Shown piece after piece: positions 42,008-50,307 of a stretch of 64,000 nt of DNA. The notes under the pieces were generated by a model, which was not told the origin of the DNA, made no database searches, and saw only the letters and a list, made by a program, of their open reading frames with translations. The DNA lies in contig NZ_FSRG01000004.1 of NCBI RefSeq assembly GCF_900129975.1, positions 434,001 through 498,000 on the forward strand. The letters run 5' to 3'. Numbering within the stretch: the stretch's first letter is position 1; each line of letters begins with the position of its first letter. Made by a program: the position numbers and the translations under genes. This DNA is from Halodesulfovibrio marinisediminis DSM 17456 (GTDB taxonomy: Bacteria > Desulfobacterota > Desulfovibrionia > Desulfovibrionales > Desulfovibrionaceae).

Positions 42008-43831
42008 ATGTGTGGAATTGTTGGGTATACAGGTCATAGACCTGCTGTCCCTATTGCAGTTAAGGGCTTAAAAAGCCTTGAATATCGTGGGTACGATTCA
42101 GCTGGTGTTGCGTTTGTTCAGAACAAGCAGCTTACAACCGTTCGTGCTGAAGGCAAGCTTGTGAATCTTGAGTCCAAGCTTGAGGCCATGAATATTTCAC
42201 TTGCTACATCCTGCATGGGGCATACCCGTTGGGCAACGCACGGTGCACCGACTGAACGCAATGCTCATCCACATAAATCATGGGATGAATCACTTGCGAT
42301 AGTTCACAACGGTATCATTGAGAACTATCAGGAGCTGAAAGACCTGTTGACCTCAAAAGGGTACGGTTTCCGTTCAGACACAGATTCTGAAGTCTTTTGT
42401 AACCTCATCGCAGAAGGTGTAAAAGAGACCGGTTCTCTGGAAAAAGGATTGAGCTGGGCTGTAAACAAAGCTGATGGTGCATACTCTGTTCTTGTTATGG
42501 AAGAGAGTAACCCGTGTGTTATTTATGGTGCACGTTGTGCGTGTCCTTTTGTTTTGGGCGTAGGGCAGGGTGAAAACTTTGTGGCATCCGACATCCCTGC
42601 GTTTCTTGCGTACACTCGTGATGTAGTTTTCCTTGAAGACGGTGAGATGGTGCGTATTGATGCAAACAGCTGGACTGTAAAAGATGCACACACTCTTACT
42701 CCGATTGAAAAAGAAGTGCACCACATTGAATGGGACGTGCAAGCTGCACAGAAGGACGGATACAAGCATTTTATGCTTAAAGAGATCTTTGAACAGCCTC
42801 GTGTTGTGAAAGATTGTCTTGCCGGCCGTGTTGACTGGCAGAAGCAGATTGCTGTTTTGCCAGAGCTGAGTACTATGCCTGTTCCAAAGCGCTTGCATAT
42901 TGTTGCATGCGGTACAAGTTTTAACGCAGGGCAATGGGCACAGCACCTTTTTGAAAGTTGGGCGCGTATTCCTGTTACCGTTGAAATCGCTTCTGAGTTC
43001 AGATACCGAGACGTGATCCTTGATGAGGGTGACGTAGTTCTGGTTATCAGTCAGTCCGGCGAGACCGCAGACACTCTTGCAGCGCTCCGCATTGCGAAAG
43101 AAAGGGGTATTCCGGTAGTTGGACTTTGTAACGTTGTGGGTTCATCTATAGCACGTGAATCTGACATTACGGTCTACACACAGGCTGGTCCTGAGATTTC
43201 TGTTGCTTCTACTAAGGCAATGTGTTCTCAGATGGCGGTATTGCTACTGATGGGGCTTTCCTGGGCAGATCGTAAAGATATGCTTGATGATAAACTGCGC
43301 CGTGAAATGTTTGACGGTCTCCGTAAGCTTCCTGAAATTCTGGAAGCGGAATTGCCGCGTATTCGTGAAGATGCAAAACGTCTTGCACGCGAATACTCCA
43401 CAGCTCGCAGTTTCTTCTTCCTTGGACGCGGTGTCGGGTACCCGCTTGCAATGGAAGGTGCTCTCAAGCTTAAAGAGATTTCATATATTCATGCTGAAGG
43501 GTATGCAGCCGGTGAAATGAAACACGGCCCTATTGCTCTTATTGATCCGGAGTTTCCAACTTTCGCTATTGCGTTAAATGACCAGTTCTTTGCCAAGGTT
43601 AAGTCTAACCTTGAAGAAGTGCAGGCACGCGCAGGCGATGTGATTGCATTGACGAACCCGAACTCCGATCTCTCTGTGAAACATAAATGGGTCCTGCCGG
43701 AATTTGCGTATCCACTTTCATCGTTTTTGGTACTTCCGGCGTTACAATTGTTTAGTTATGAGGCTGCTGATTATCTTGGTAAAGATGTGGATCAGCCGCG
43801 TAACCTTGCCAAGAGCGTTACAGTAGAGTAG
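42008..43831 (+). CDS. glmS: Glutamine-fructose-6-phosphate aminotransferase (isomerizing)
   Basis: First committed enzyme of the hexosamine/UDP-GlcNAc pathway, making glucosamine-6-phosphate from fructose-6-phosphate and glutamine. 607 residues: the Ntn glutaminase begins with the catalytic Cys2 in MCGIVGYTG; the linker is around 235; two SIS isomerase domains follow (IVACGTSFNAGQWAQ near 300, ISQSGETADTLAAL near 348, FLGRGVGYPLAMEGALKLKEISYIHAEGYAAGE around 470). The start at 42008 was fixed by the required N-terminal Cys after Met removal; GGAG lies about 10 bases ahead. Single gene with its own terminator. Confidence 0.97.
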   Translation: MCGIVGYTGHRPAVPIAVKGLKSLEYRGYDSAGVAFVQNKQLTTVRAEGKLVNLESKLEAMNISLATSCMGHTRWATHGAPTERNAHPHKSWDESLAIVHNGIIENYQELKDLLTSKGYGFRSDTDSEVFCNLIAEGVKETGSLEKGLSWAVNKADGAYSVLVMEESNPCVIYGARCACPFVLGVGQGENFVASDIPAFLAYTRDVVFLEDGEMVRIDANSWTVKDAHTLTPIEKEVHHIEWDVQAAQKDGYKHFMLKEIFEQPRVVKDCLAGRVDWQKQIAVLPELSTMPVPKRLHIVACGTSFNAGQWAQHLFESWARIPVTVEIASEFRYRDVILDEGDVVLVISQSGETADTLAALRIAKERGIPVVGLCNVVGSSIARESDITVYTQAGPEISVASTKAMCSQMAVLLLMGLSWADRKDMLDDKLRREMFDGLRKLPEILEAELPRIREDAKRLAREYSTARSFFFLGRGVGYPLAMEGALKLKEISYIHAEGYAAGEMKHGPIALIDPEFPTFAIALNDQFFAKVKSNLEEVQARAGDVIALTNPNSDLSVKHKWVLPEFAYPLSSFLVLPALQLFSYEAADYLGKDVDQPRNLAKSVTVE

Positions 43832-43863
43832 CGGGACGGGATTATTGGTAATTGAATAGTAAG

Positions 43864-43904
43864 AAACCTTCCTGCTTTGGTAGCACAATCAGGAAGGTTT
43901 TTTT
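43864..43904 (+). terminator. glmS terminator
   Basis: AAACCTTCCTG (43864-43874) pairs with CAGGAAGGTTT (43890-43900), with a run of seven T. It lies 33 bp after the glmS stop. Confidence 0.9.
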
Positions 43905-44121
43905 GTGTAAGGGTGGTTGAGATAAGCGGAATGTATACTGCCTTAGACGCGTGAAGATTGCTGTGCGTTTTTATCTTCAATTACAGGTGTCGTGTTTTTG
44001 TCAACAATGCTGTTTGGTTGCAGAAACAGGAAGGTGCTTGCCTGTGCGTTTGTAGTCGTACATTTTGTATGGATAACATATGGGGGAAAGAGAGAGCTGT
44101 CTTACATCTAAGGAAGGAAAT

Positions 44122-45261
44122 ATGCTGCATTCAGAGCCGCTATGGGCTGAAATAGATCTTTCTGCAATTCGTCACAACATTCGGGAAATTCGTCATCTCG
44201 TTGGAGACCAGAAGGCAATGCTCGTTGTTGTCAAAGGCAATGCGTATGGCCATGGAGCAATTCAGGTCGCAAATGCCGTTGTACGAGAAGGTGTAGAGTA
44301 CTTGGGTGTTGCCCGGTTGAGCGAAGCAATTGTCCTGAGAAATGCAGGCATTAAAGCGCCTATTTTGATTCTCGGCTATACTCCGCCTGACTGTGCGCCA
44401 CGGCTGGTTGATTTGAAGCTGACACAGACTGTGCATTCATGCGAATACGCAGAGCGCCTTGCTTCATTTCTGCGTTGTGCCAATGCTAAACTGACTGTCC
44501 ATGTTAAGATTGATACTGGCATGGGACGGTTGGGGTTGCTTCCGGAAAGTGTTCCAGGACAATCTTCTATTGTTGACCGTGTTCAGGATATTGCGCGTCA
44601 CGGTGTTTTTGATCTGGAAGGAATTTTTACGCATTTCGCTGCAAGCGATGCGGAATGTCTGGATAATGCCTACCGTCAGTTAGAGCTGTTTACAGAGACT
44701 ATTGATGCTTTGAAGACTGCAGGATTTGATTTCCCACTTATCCATGCTGCAAATAGTGCGGCAATTATGACAATGCCTGAAGCATATTTTAACATGGTGC
44801 GTCCGGGGATTGTAACATATGGATTGTATCCATCTGATTCAGTTGACCGCAGCTTGCTAGATCTGAAGCCAGCCATGACGGTAAAGGCGTCTTTAGTGAG
44901 TGTTAAGGAAGCTCCAAACGGTACCACCGTGAGCTATGGGCATACACATGTATGCAAGGGAAATACTCGAATCGGTGTGGTACCTATTGGCTATGCAGAC
45001 GGGTATGATCGATATCTTTCTTCCAAAGGGGTAATGCTTGTTCATGGCCAGCGTGCTTCAGTTGTAGGCAGAGTTTGTATGGATCAGACCATGATTGATC
45101 TTGGTGAGGATTCCACGGCTCAATGTGGCGATGAGGTAGTTATTCTTGGTAAACAGGGAGATAACTCTGTTACTGCAGATGACATGGCTCAGATGCTTGG
45201 CACCATCAACTATGAGGTTGTTGCAAGTCTTATGGCGCGCGTACGCCGAGTGTATATTTAG
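44122..45261 (+). CDS. alr: Alanine racemase
   Basis: Makes D-alanine for peptidoglycan, PLP-dependent, cytoplasmic. 379 residues. The PLP-lysine is in LVVVKGNAYGHGA (about 35-47); the usual sequence is KADAYGHG, so here Ala-Asp is replaced by Gly-Asn. The second catalytic Tyr is in VSYGHTH (about 273). The barrel segments HVKIDTGMGRLG, FTHFAASD and VRPGIVTYGLYP and the C-terminal VVGRVCMDQTMIDLG are standard. The ATG at 44122 is preceded by AGGAAGGAAAT. It follows glmS, and both genes feed cell-wall synthesis, though each has its own terminator. Confidence 0.95.
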   Translation: MLHSEPLWAEIDLSAIRHNIREIRHLVGDQKAMLVVVKGNAYGHGAIQVANAVVREGVEYLGVARLSEAIVLRNAGIKAPILILGYTPPDCAPRLVDLKLTQTVHSCEYAERLASFLRCANAKLTVHVKIDTGMGRLGLLPESVPGQSSIVDRVQDIARHGVFDLEGIFTHFAASDAECLDNAYRQLELFTETIDALKTAGFDFPLIHAANSAAIMTMPEAYFNMVRPGIVTYGLYPSDSVDRSLLDLKPAMTVKASLVSVKEAPNGTTVSYGHTHVCKGNTRIGVVPIGYADGYDRYLSSKGVMLVHGQRASVVGRVCMDQTMIDLGEDSTAQCGDEVVILGKQGDNSVTADDMAQMLGTINYEVVASLMARVRRVYI

Positions 45262-45286
45262 TCGAACAAATTAGTTACTGTAAGAT

Positions 45287-45321
45287 AAGCCGGGACCGAC
45301 TGTTGTTCCGGCTTTTTTTTA
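45287..45321 (+). terminator. alr terminator
   Basis: AAGCCGG (45287-45293) pairs with CCGGCTT (45308-45314), followed by a run of T. It is 26 bp after the alr stop. Confidence 0.88.
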
Positions 45322-45427
45322 TATTATTCCAATCTGCTTGGTGTCTCTTTATTTTTTATTAACAATTCAGTATTGTTGGAAACGTTTAATATAAAGTGAT
45401 GTCATCGTCGGAATAGTAGGTACAAAA

Positions 45428-46078
45428 GTGAACACGTTTAATATGCATGTTGGTGAATCTCTTAATATCCAGTTGGCTAGCACGGGACAACGTTGTTGGG
45501 GGGAAGTTGTTGGAGTCAAAAAGGATAAGTATATCCTTGTTGAAACTGGTAAGAGCCAGAACTCTATAACTTTTTTTCCTGAAGATTCTGTAACCATACG
45601 TTGTATAAATAATGGAGATGGTGTTCTTTGTGGCTTTAGAACGACCGTTGCGCGCTATCTGACGGAACCGTTTACACAGGTGATTTTGCATTACCCTCAG
45701 GATATTGAGCGAATGCAATTACGTAATGAATGCAGATACAACTGCTTCTGCCCTGTGACTGTGCAATATGAAGATAAGCTTTATGATGGGATGTTGATAA
45801 ACATTTCTCAGCATGGAGGGAAAATAGTATTGCCTGCATTATCGGAGGATGAGAGCGGGGAGCCTCAGGAATATCCATTTTATGAAGATCAGAAGCTTGC
45901 ATTTAATTTTAAACCGTTCGGGGCTTCATCGTCAGTTGCGATTAATGCAGTGATCAGGCGCATAATCATGCGTGATGGTGGTATGACGTTAGGTGTATTT
46001 ATTGAAAATGTTCCTGAAGAAGAAAAAGTTTTCTTTGAATTTTTAGAACGTTGTAAAAAATTTAGCGAACTGGCATAA
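45428..46078 (+). CDS. PilZ-domain protein (YcgR-like, c-di-GMP responsive)
   Basis: A 216-residue soluble protein. Residues about 1-95 form a YcgR-N-like beta domain (MHVGESLNIQLASTGQRCWG onward). Residues about 98-210 are a PilZ domain with the c-di-GMP motifs R-x3-R (RNECR near 98) and N-x-S-x2-G (NISQHGG near 124). Such proteins brake flagella or alter surface behaviour when c-di-GMP is high. Start is a GTG at 45428 with TAGGT upstream. HD-GYP and GGDEF proteins further right in the window make or break the same messenger. Confidence 0.85.
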   Translation: MNTFNMHVGESLNIQLASTGQRCWGEVVGVKKDKYILVETGKSQNSITFFPEDSVTIRCINNGDGVLCGFRTTVARYLTEPFTQVILHYPQDIERMQLRNECRYNCFCPVTVQYEDKLYDGMLINISQHGGKIVLPALSEDESGEPQEYPFYEDQKLAFNFKPFGASSSVAINAVIRRIIMRDGGMTLGVFIENVPEEEKVFFEFLERCKKFSELA

Positions 46079-46135
46079 TAGAATAAGGCTTGCTTTGTTC
46101 TATTTTTGTTGAGTTAGGATTGGTGAAAGCGTTTA

Positions 46136-46167
46136 GTGCTATTAGTTAGCTCTAGGCGCTTTTTTTG
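46136..46167 (+). terminator. Terminator after the PilZ gene
   Basis: AAAGCG (46136-46141) pairs with CGCTTT (46157-46162), followed by TTTTT. Some extra pairing (TAG/CTA) extends the stem. Confidence 0.7.
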
Positions 46168-46225
46168 TGTATAATAAAGAAAATACGCCAACCCATTCAA
46201 TGAATAGGGGCAGTATAAATAAAAA

Positions 46226-46366
46226 AACAGAACCCCCCTTCTGGTGGAGAAGGGGGGCGAAGAGCGTTTCATAAAGAAATTTATGAGAAAGATACCTGCT
46301 AGTGGTGGTGGAGCAGTGATGCAAGCGGAAACGCATCTCGTACCTTAGATTGATTGGTCAATCAGT
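46226..46366 (-). ncRNA. Candidate small regulatory RNA of about 140 nt
   Basis: Bounded upstream by a good promoter (46373-46401) and downstream by a 10-bp perfect GC-rich stem (46233-46242 with 46248-46257, loop GGTGG on the plus strand) followed on the minus strand by TTCTGTTTTTTT. Inside are a 5' stem TGATTG/CAATCA (46351-46364), a long-range GCGTTTC/GAAACGC pairing (46264-46270 with 46328-46334) and a small CATAAA/TTTATG stem. The terminator arm is CU-rich and could bind a ribosome site. An open frame of 64 codons starts at 46336 with AAGGT ahead but runs through the terminator, so I favour RNA. Confidence 0.6.
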
Positions 46367-46372
46367 GAGTGA

Positions 46373-46401
46373 AGTTTAGTACCAGAAGCTGAGGCTGTCA
46401 A
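46373..46401 (-). promoter_or_regulatory. Sigma70-type promoter of the candidate sRNA
   Basis: Perfect -35 TTGACA (46396-46401 on the minus strand), 17-bp spacer, then -10 TAAACT (46373-46378). Predicted start near 46366. It lies just past the terminator of the FAD oxidoreductase gene, so it is independent of that gene. Confidence 0.65.
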
Positions 46402-46421
46402 TGCAAAAAGATGAAGCTATG

Positions 46422-46458
46422 AAAAACTAAGCCCCTATCAAGAATGATAAGGGCTTAG
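46422..46458 (-). terminator. Terminator of the FAD oxidoreductase gene
   Basis: CTAAGCCCCTATCA (46427-46440) pairs with TGATAAGGGCTTAG (46445-46458) with one mismatch and an AGAA loop, then TTTTT on the minus strand. It is 37 bp beyond the stop. Confidence 0.88.
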
Positions 46459-46494
46459 TGAATGATTTGGGAAAAATGTTGTTGATATTTGGCG

Positions 46495-48060
46495 TTAAGC
46501 TCCAAGAGCGGCAGCCACAGAAGCGGCAACGCGTTCTCCGTCAATAGCAGCGGAAACAATGCCGCCTGCATATCCAGCACCTTCACCACATGGGAAAAGT
46601 CCACGCACAGATGGATGTTCAAGTGTCTGCCTATCGCGAAGCACACGAACCGGAGAACTTGTTCTGGATTCAACCGCCATCATTTTAGCTTCGTTAGAGT
46701 CAAACCCTTTGTATTTTCTGCCAAATACAGGAAGAGCCTTAGCGAGTCTGTCTGCAACATTGTGCGGCAATAGCTCGTTGAGCGGCGCTGAGTATAACCC
46801 TGGAACATAGGACGACTTAGGAAGTGTGTCCGAAATTTTTCCGGCGATGAAGTCTCCTACACGCTGTGCTGGTGCTTTCTGTGATGCACCGTCTCCAGCT
46901 TCAAACATCGTTTTTTCAACAGCAGCCTGAAATGCGAGTGCGGCAAGAGGATTGGAAGGATCACCACCAACATCTTCAAGACGAATTTCAACGACGAGTC
47001 CTGCGTTTGCAAACGGCGCACTGCGGCTGGACATGCTCATACCGTTAAGTACCAGTTCTCCGGGAGCAGTTGAAGCCGGAACTACAAAGCCTCCGGGACA
47101 CATGCAGAAAGAGAACACGCCGCGCTCTTCTACTTGTGTTGTAATACGGTAGCTTGCTGCGGGTAAGTTTTTATGACGCGGTGACTGGTGGTAGAATATT
47201 TGATCGATGAGTGGCTGCGGGTGTTCGATTCGAACACCAAGTGCAAATGGCTTAGCTTCAACCGGAATGTTGTTACGAACAAGCATGTGGAAGATGTCAC
47301 GCGCAGAATGGCCTGTGGCCAAAATTACGGCATCGGCATCAACACGTTCACCAGAGGCGAGAACAGCACCCTTTATGGTATCTCTATCTTTGATGAGGTC
47401 GGTGACATGTGCGTTGAAGTGAATTTCACCGCCTGCGGCAATAATAGCTTCGCGCATGTTGCTGACAATGCGTGGCAGCATGTTGGAACCCAAATGCGGA
47501 TGCGCATCAATGCGTATGTCTGGATCTGCACCATTCTCGATAAACAGGTTGAGAATACGTTTTACATTGCCGCGTTTTGTAGCACGTGTGTAGAGCTTGC
47601 CGTCTGAATAGGTGCCTGCGCCACCTTCACCGAAGCAGTAGTTTGAGTTTGGGTCAACTACGCCATCAGCCTGAATTTTTTTCAGGTCATAGCGTCGTGC
47701 TGTTACATCTTTACCGCGTTCAAGAATGATCGGCTTTATGCCTTTTTCTAAAAGAGTGAGTGCTGCAAAGTAACCGGCAGGTCCTGCACCAACGATAGCT
47801 ACTCGTTTTCCAGTTAATTTTTCCGGACAAAAAACAGAGCCGGCCTGCTCTTCTAGTGCTTCGCCCAGTTGAACTTGGCAGACAAACTGAGGGCGGCGGG
47901 AGCGCGCATCAATTGAACGGCGCACGGTATGTGTCTGAATTTCTGGTGCGTTCGGAAATCCAGCTTTTTTAAGTGCAGCCTTACGGATTACTTTTTCATT
48001 GGTAATATCGCGCGGGTCAATTTTGACCTCAACCGTTTTTGATTCGGTTACTGGTGTCAT
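46495..48060 (-). CDS. FAD-dependent oxidoreductase, COG2509-like
   Basis: A 521-residue soluble flavoprotein of the widely conserved but uncharacterised FAD-dependent dehydrogenase family (COG2509). The dinucleotide motif KRVAIVGAGPAGYFAALTLLE is at about residues 85-105; GEGGAGTYSDGKLYTR, ILATGHSARDIF, VIFYHQS-like region and the C-terminal FPCGEGAGYAGGIVSAAIDG are family hallmarks. Residues 1-80 form an N-terminal domain without a clear match. It could be a halogenase-fold or thiazole-type enzyme, but no substrate is known. Monocistronic with a terminator. Confidence 0.88.
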   Translation of the reverse strand: MTPVTESKTVEVKIDPRDITNEKVIRKAALKKAGFPNAPEIQTHTVRRSIDARSRRPQFVCQVQLGEALEEQAGSVFCPEKLTGKRVAIVGAGPAGYFAALTLLEKGIKPIILERGKDVTARRYDLKKIQADGVVDPNSNYCFGEGGAGTYSDGKLYTRATKRGNVKRILNLFIENGADPDIRIDAHPHLGSNMLPRIVSNMREAIIAAGGEIHFNAHVTDLIKDRDTIKGAVLASGERVDADAVILATGHSARDIFHMLVRNNIPVEAKPFALGVRIEHPQPLIDQIFYHQSPRHKNLPAASYRITTQVEERGVFSFCMCPGGFVVPASTAPGELVLNGMSMSSRSAPFANAGLVVEIRLEDVGGDPSNPLAALAFQAAVEKTMFEAGDGASQKAPAQRVGDFIAGKISDTLPKSSYVPGLYSAPLNELLPHNVADRLAKALPVFGRKYKGFDSNEAKMMAVESRTSSPVRVLRDRQTLEHPSVRGLFPCGEGAGYAGGIVSAAIDGERVAASVAAALGA

Positions 48061-48183
48061 TCGGTACTCTTTTCTGAAAATATAAAATGCTGGTCGTTAT
48101 TACGATAACGCCGCTCTCTATATAATCATCTTGGTTGGTTCGTCAAAAAAGAATGTGAAATTGTAATATCTTGAAATATAAGT

Positions 48184-48993
48184 TTATTGCTCTAGATGTT
48201 TACACATGGCTTCATAACCATCTTGTATAGTACGGTAAATATGTGTGGCTCCCTTGGGGCGTTCTGCAGATTTTGCAGTTAACATAAGCCAGCATGCATC
48301 CATACCAGCGGTACGCGCACCTTGAATATCTGTTGCAGGATTATCCCCAACCATCAAGCAGTACTCTGCAGCGATGTTGAAGTCCTGCATGATGCATTCA
48401 TAAGCATATGCTTCAGGTTTACCGAATGGTTGTGGCTTAATACCTGTCATGGCAGTAACGGCAGCAGCAAGCGCACCAGTTTCCGGTTCCTTCCCTCCAT
48501 CCAGTGAAGGGTGAGTGAGGTCAGCATTGCACGCATAAAAAATTGCCCCTTTAAGAATCCGATTTGCACAGGCTTTCAGACGTGTGAAGTCAAAATTTAG
48601 ATCCCGACCAAGGATAAGAATGTCCGTTTCGACATCAGATTCCGGCAAAACAACAGTGTGCCCCTGTTTTGTGAACTCAGAGATTAGGTCGTCTGTTCCA
48701 GCAACACAAAGAGTTGAGATGCCATGCTGCTGCGTGACGAAGCGTGAAGTTAACGTAGATGCGAGATAAAGAGTACTTGGTGGAGCATCTACTCCCATTT
48801 TTTCTAATTTCTTGCTTATGGTTTCAGGGGAATGCGTTGAGTTGTTACTAAGGAATAAAACATTTTTATTCTGTTTGCGTAGGAGCGTTAATAGCTCTGG
48901 AGCACCTTCGGCAACGGTGTTGCCAAAATGGATACATCCATCAAGGTCGAAGATGAATGTTGAGTAGTCAAAAAGTTTTTTTGGTGAATGCAT
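48184..48993 (-). CDS. HAD-superfamily IIA sugar phosphatase (NagD-like)
   Basis: A 269-residue phosphatase with motif I FDLDGCIHFGNTV (nucleophile Asp and Asp+2, about residues 16-18), motif II LFLSNNSTHSP and motif III/IV VGDNPATDIQGARTAG (around 218). The square C2 cap lies between. Members dephosphorylate small metabolites such as UMP, glycolate phosphate or pyridoxal phosphate; the true substrate is open. It starts at 48993, 23 bp after the trypsin-like gene stop on the same strand, so they may be co-transcribed. Confidence 0.9.
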   Translation of the reverse strand: MHSPKKLFDYSTFIFDLDGCIHFGNTVAEGAPELLTLLRKQNKNVLFLSNNSTHSPETISKKLEKMGVDAPPSTLYLASTLTSRFVTQQHGISTLCVAGTDDLISEFTKQGHTVVLPESDVETDILILGRDLNFDFTRLKACANRILKGAIFYACNADLTHPSLDGGKEPETGALAAAVTAMTGIKPQPFGKPEAYAYECIMQDFNIAAEYCLMVGDNPATDIQGARTAGMDACWLMLTAKSAERPKGATHIYRTIQDGYEAMCKHLEQ

Positions 48994-49016
48994 TGTTCTT
49001 ATTTCTCTAATTATTC

Positions 49017-50105
49017 TTAGTAACGTCTAATAAGGAATACAGAATTTTTGTATTGTTCGTAAATTTCTTCAGCTGAAAATGTTTCGTTAATGGAAGGTGT
49101 TGGAGAAATACCGACCTGCGCAAAGAGTAAAGAGAGGCAGTTTGTTTTTTTTATATAACCAATGCCCTCAGTACCCAACCCAACCAGCTTGGAACTTACT
49201 ACACCGATAGCTGTGCCGTGTTCGTCAAAGACTGGCCCGCCGCTGTTTCCTCCATTGATGGAAGCATCAAGCTGGTATTCGGTGGTGTTGTTTTTAAAAC
49301 CGAGAATAGAACTGATATTGCCAGTCGAAATTTTGAGAGAGTTTCCGTAGTGCTCGCCCTCTGGGAAACCTAGAATGTGGACTGATTCACCGGGGGTACT
49401 GAGTTTGGTAAGGGCAATTGGGATAGGGTGGTATTGTTCTGGAAGCGGAGTAGCTTTCAGTATAGCGAGATCATTTGTTTTGTCTGTAAGAACTACAGTT
49501 GCTGTTTGTACAGCACCGTTCGGTAAAACAATTTCAAGAGTACGTTTGTTTCCTGCAACGTGTTCACATGTAACAAGGTAGCCGCGTGAGTCAACAAGCC
49601 AGCATGTGCCTGTAGCTCGCCCCAGAGCGCCTGTAAGTTTGCTTCGTTCGAAGCCACAGATTACGTTCGTCCGGATTTTTTGGATTTCTAAATAATTTTG
49701 CAGTTCATCAGCAAAATTGCTTGCCATGTAGCCGGGAATAAATGTCTGGTTTATCCCGTCACTTTTTGAATAAACGTCATAGACAAAACCTGAAACAGTT
49801 TTGTTGGTTGTGGAGCGAAGTTCAACTGGTTCAATCGTGGTACGGGCTTGCCCCATCATAATCTTACTACTTTTTGCATGAATCTGTCTTGTTCCCGCTG
49901 TTGTTTGGACGCTATCGAATGTAGAATTTGCAACAGCTACTCCTATTTCCCATGCTTCATATTCATCAATGTCCAGAACACGGATGCAGTTTTTGTTTTT
50001 ATATGTGTCTGTACCGGATATATACTGTCGGTTAGAACATCCGCTGATAGTGGTAAAAAGTAGAAGGAATATGCAAAATAGATGGAATGAGTGGTGGTTG
50101 CGCAT
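49017..50105 (-). CDS. Trypsin-like serine protease lipoprotein
   Basis: A 362-residue exported protein with lipobox ISGC (Cys23 from the chosen start MRNHHSFHL). The C-terminal half is a trypsin-2 / DegP-type protease domain with His in TCEHVAG (about 200), Asp in KTNDLAIL (about 231) and Ser in NGGNSGGPVF (about 308). The first 150 residues are a separate beta-rich part, and there is no PDZ domain. Start at 50105 has GGAG eight bases ahead; a longer frame to 50153 lacks one. Likely a periplasmic or surface quality-control protease; no partner is seen. 50106-50238 shows no other feature. Confidence 0.85.
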   Translation of the reverse strand: MRNHHSFHLFCIFLLLFTTISGCSNRQYISGTDTYKNKNCIRVLDIDEYEAWEIGVAVANSTFDSVQTTAGTRQIHAKSSKIMMGQARTTIEPVELRSTTNKTVSGFVYDVYSKSDGINQTFIPGYMASNFADELQNYLEIQKIRTNVICGFERSKLTGALGRATGTCWLVDSRGYLVTCEHVAGNKRTLEIVLPNGAVQTATVVLTDKTNDLAILKATPLPEQYHPIPIALTKLSTPGESVHILGFPEGEHYGNSLKISTGNISSILGFKNNTTEYQLDASINGGNSGGPVFDEHGTAIGVVSSKLVGLGTEGIGYIKKTNCLSLLFAQVGISPTPSINETFSAEEIYEQYKNSVFLIRRY

Positions 50106-50238
50106 TGTGTAGTCTCCGGTAGCAAAAAAACATTTAGATGGCAGGTGGTGCACAATGAAGTTTTATTGATAGAATACTTACAACTTCATCTATTCAAAAT
50201 AACAGGTTATTTCTATAGTAAAACTAAATGAAAGTCGA

Positions 50239-50270
50239 AAGAAAAGCTCCGCACATTAGTGCGGAGCTTT
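50239..50270 (-). terminator. Terminator of the sigma54 activator gene
   Basis: AAAGCTCCGCAC (50243-50254) pairs with GTGCGGAGCTTT (50259-50270), ATTA loop, and TTTTCTTTC on the minus strand. It is 38 bp after the activator stop. Confidence 0.9.
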
Positions 50271-50307
50271 ATTCATCGAAGGTCGAACTATTTGCCTATA
50301 TATAATG

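Noticed and set aside
42008-42010. glmS ribozyme in the glmS leader
   Set aside because: The leader (41488-42007) shows no ribozyme core motif that I can recognise, and this class is known mainly from Firmicutes.
46142-46336. 64-codon minus-strand frame MRFRLHHCST...
   Set aside because: It has an AAGGT site but would be read through the intrinsic terminator of the candidate sRNA; kept only as an alternative under the sRNA entry.
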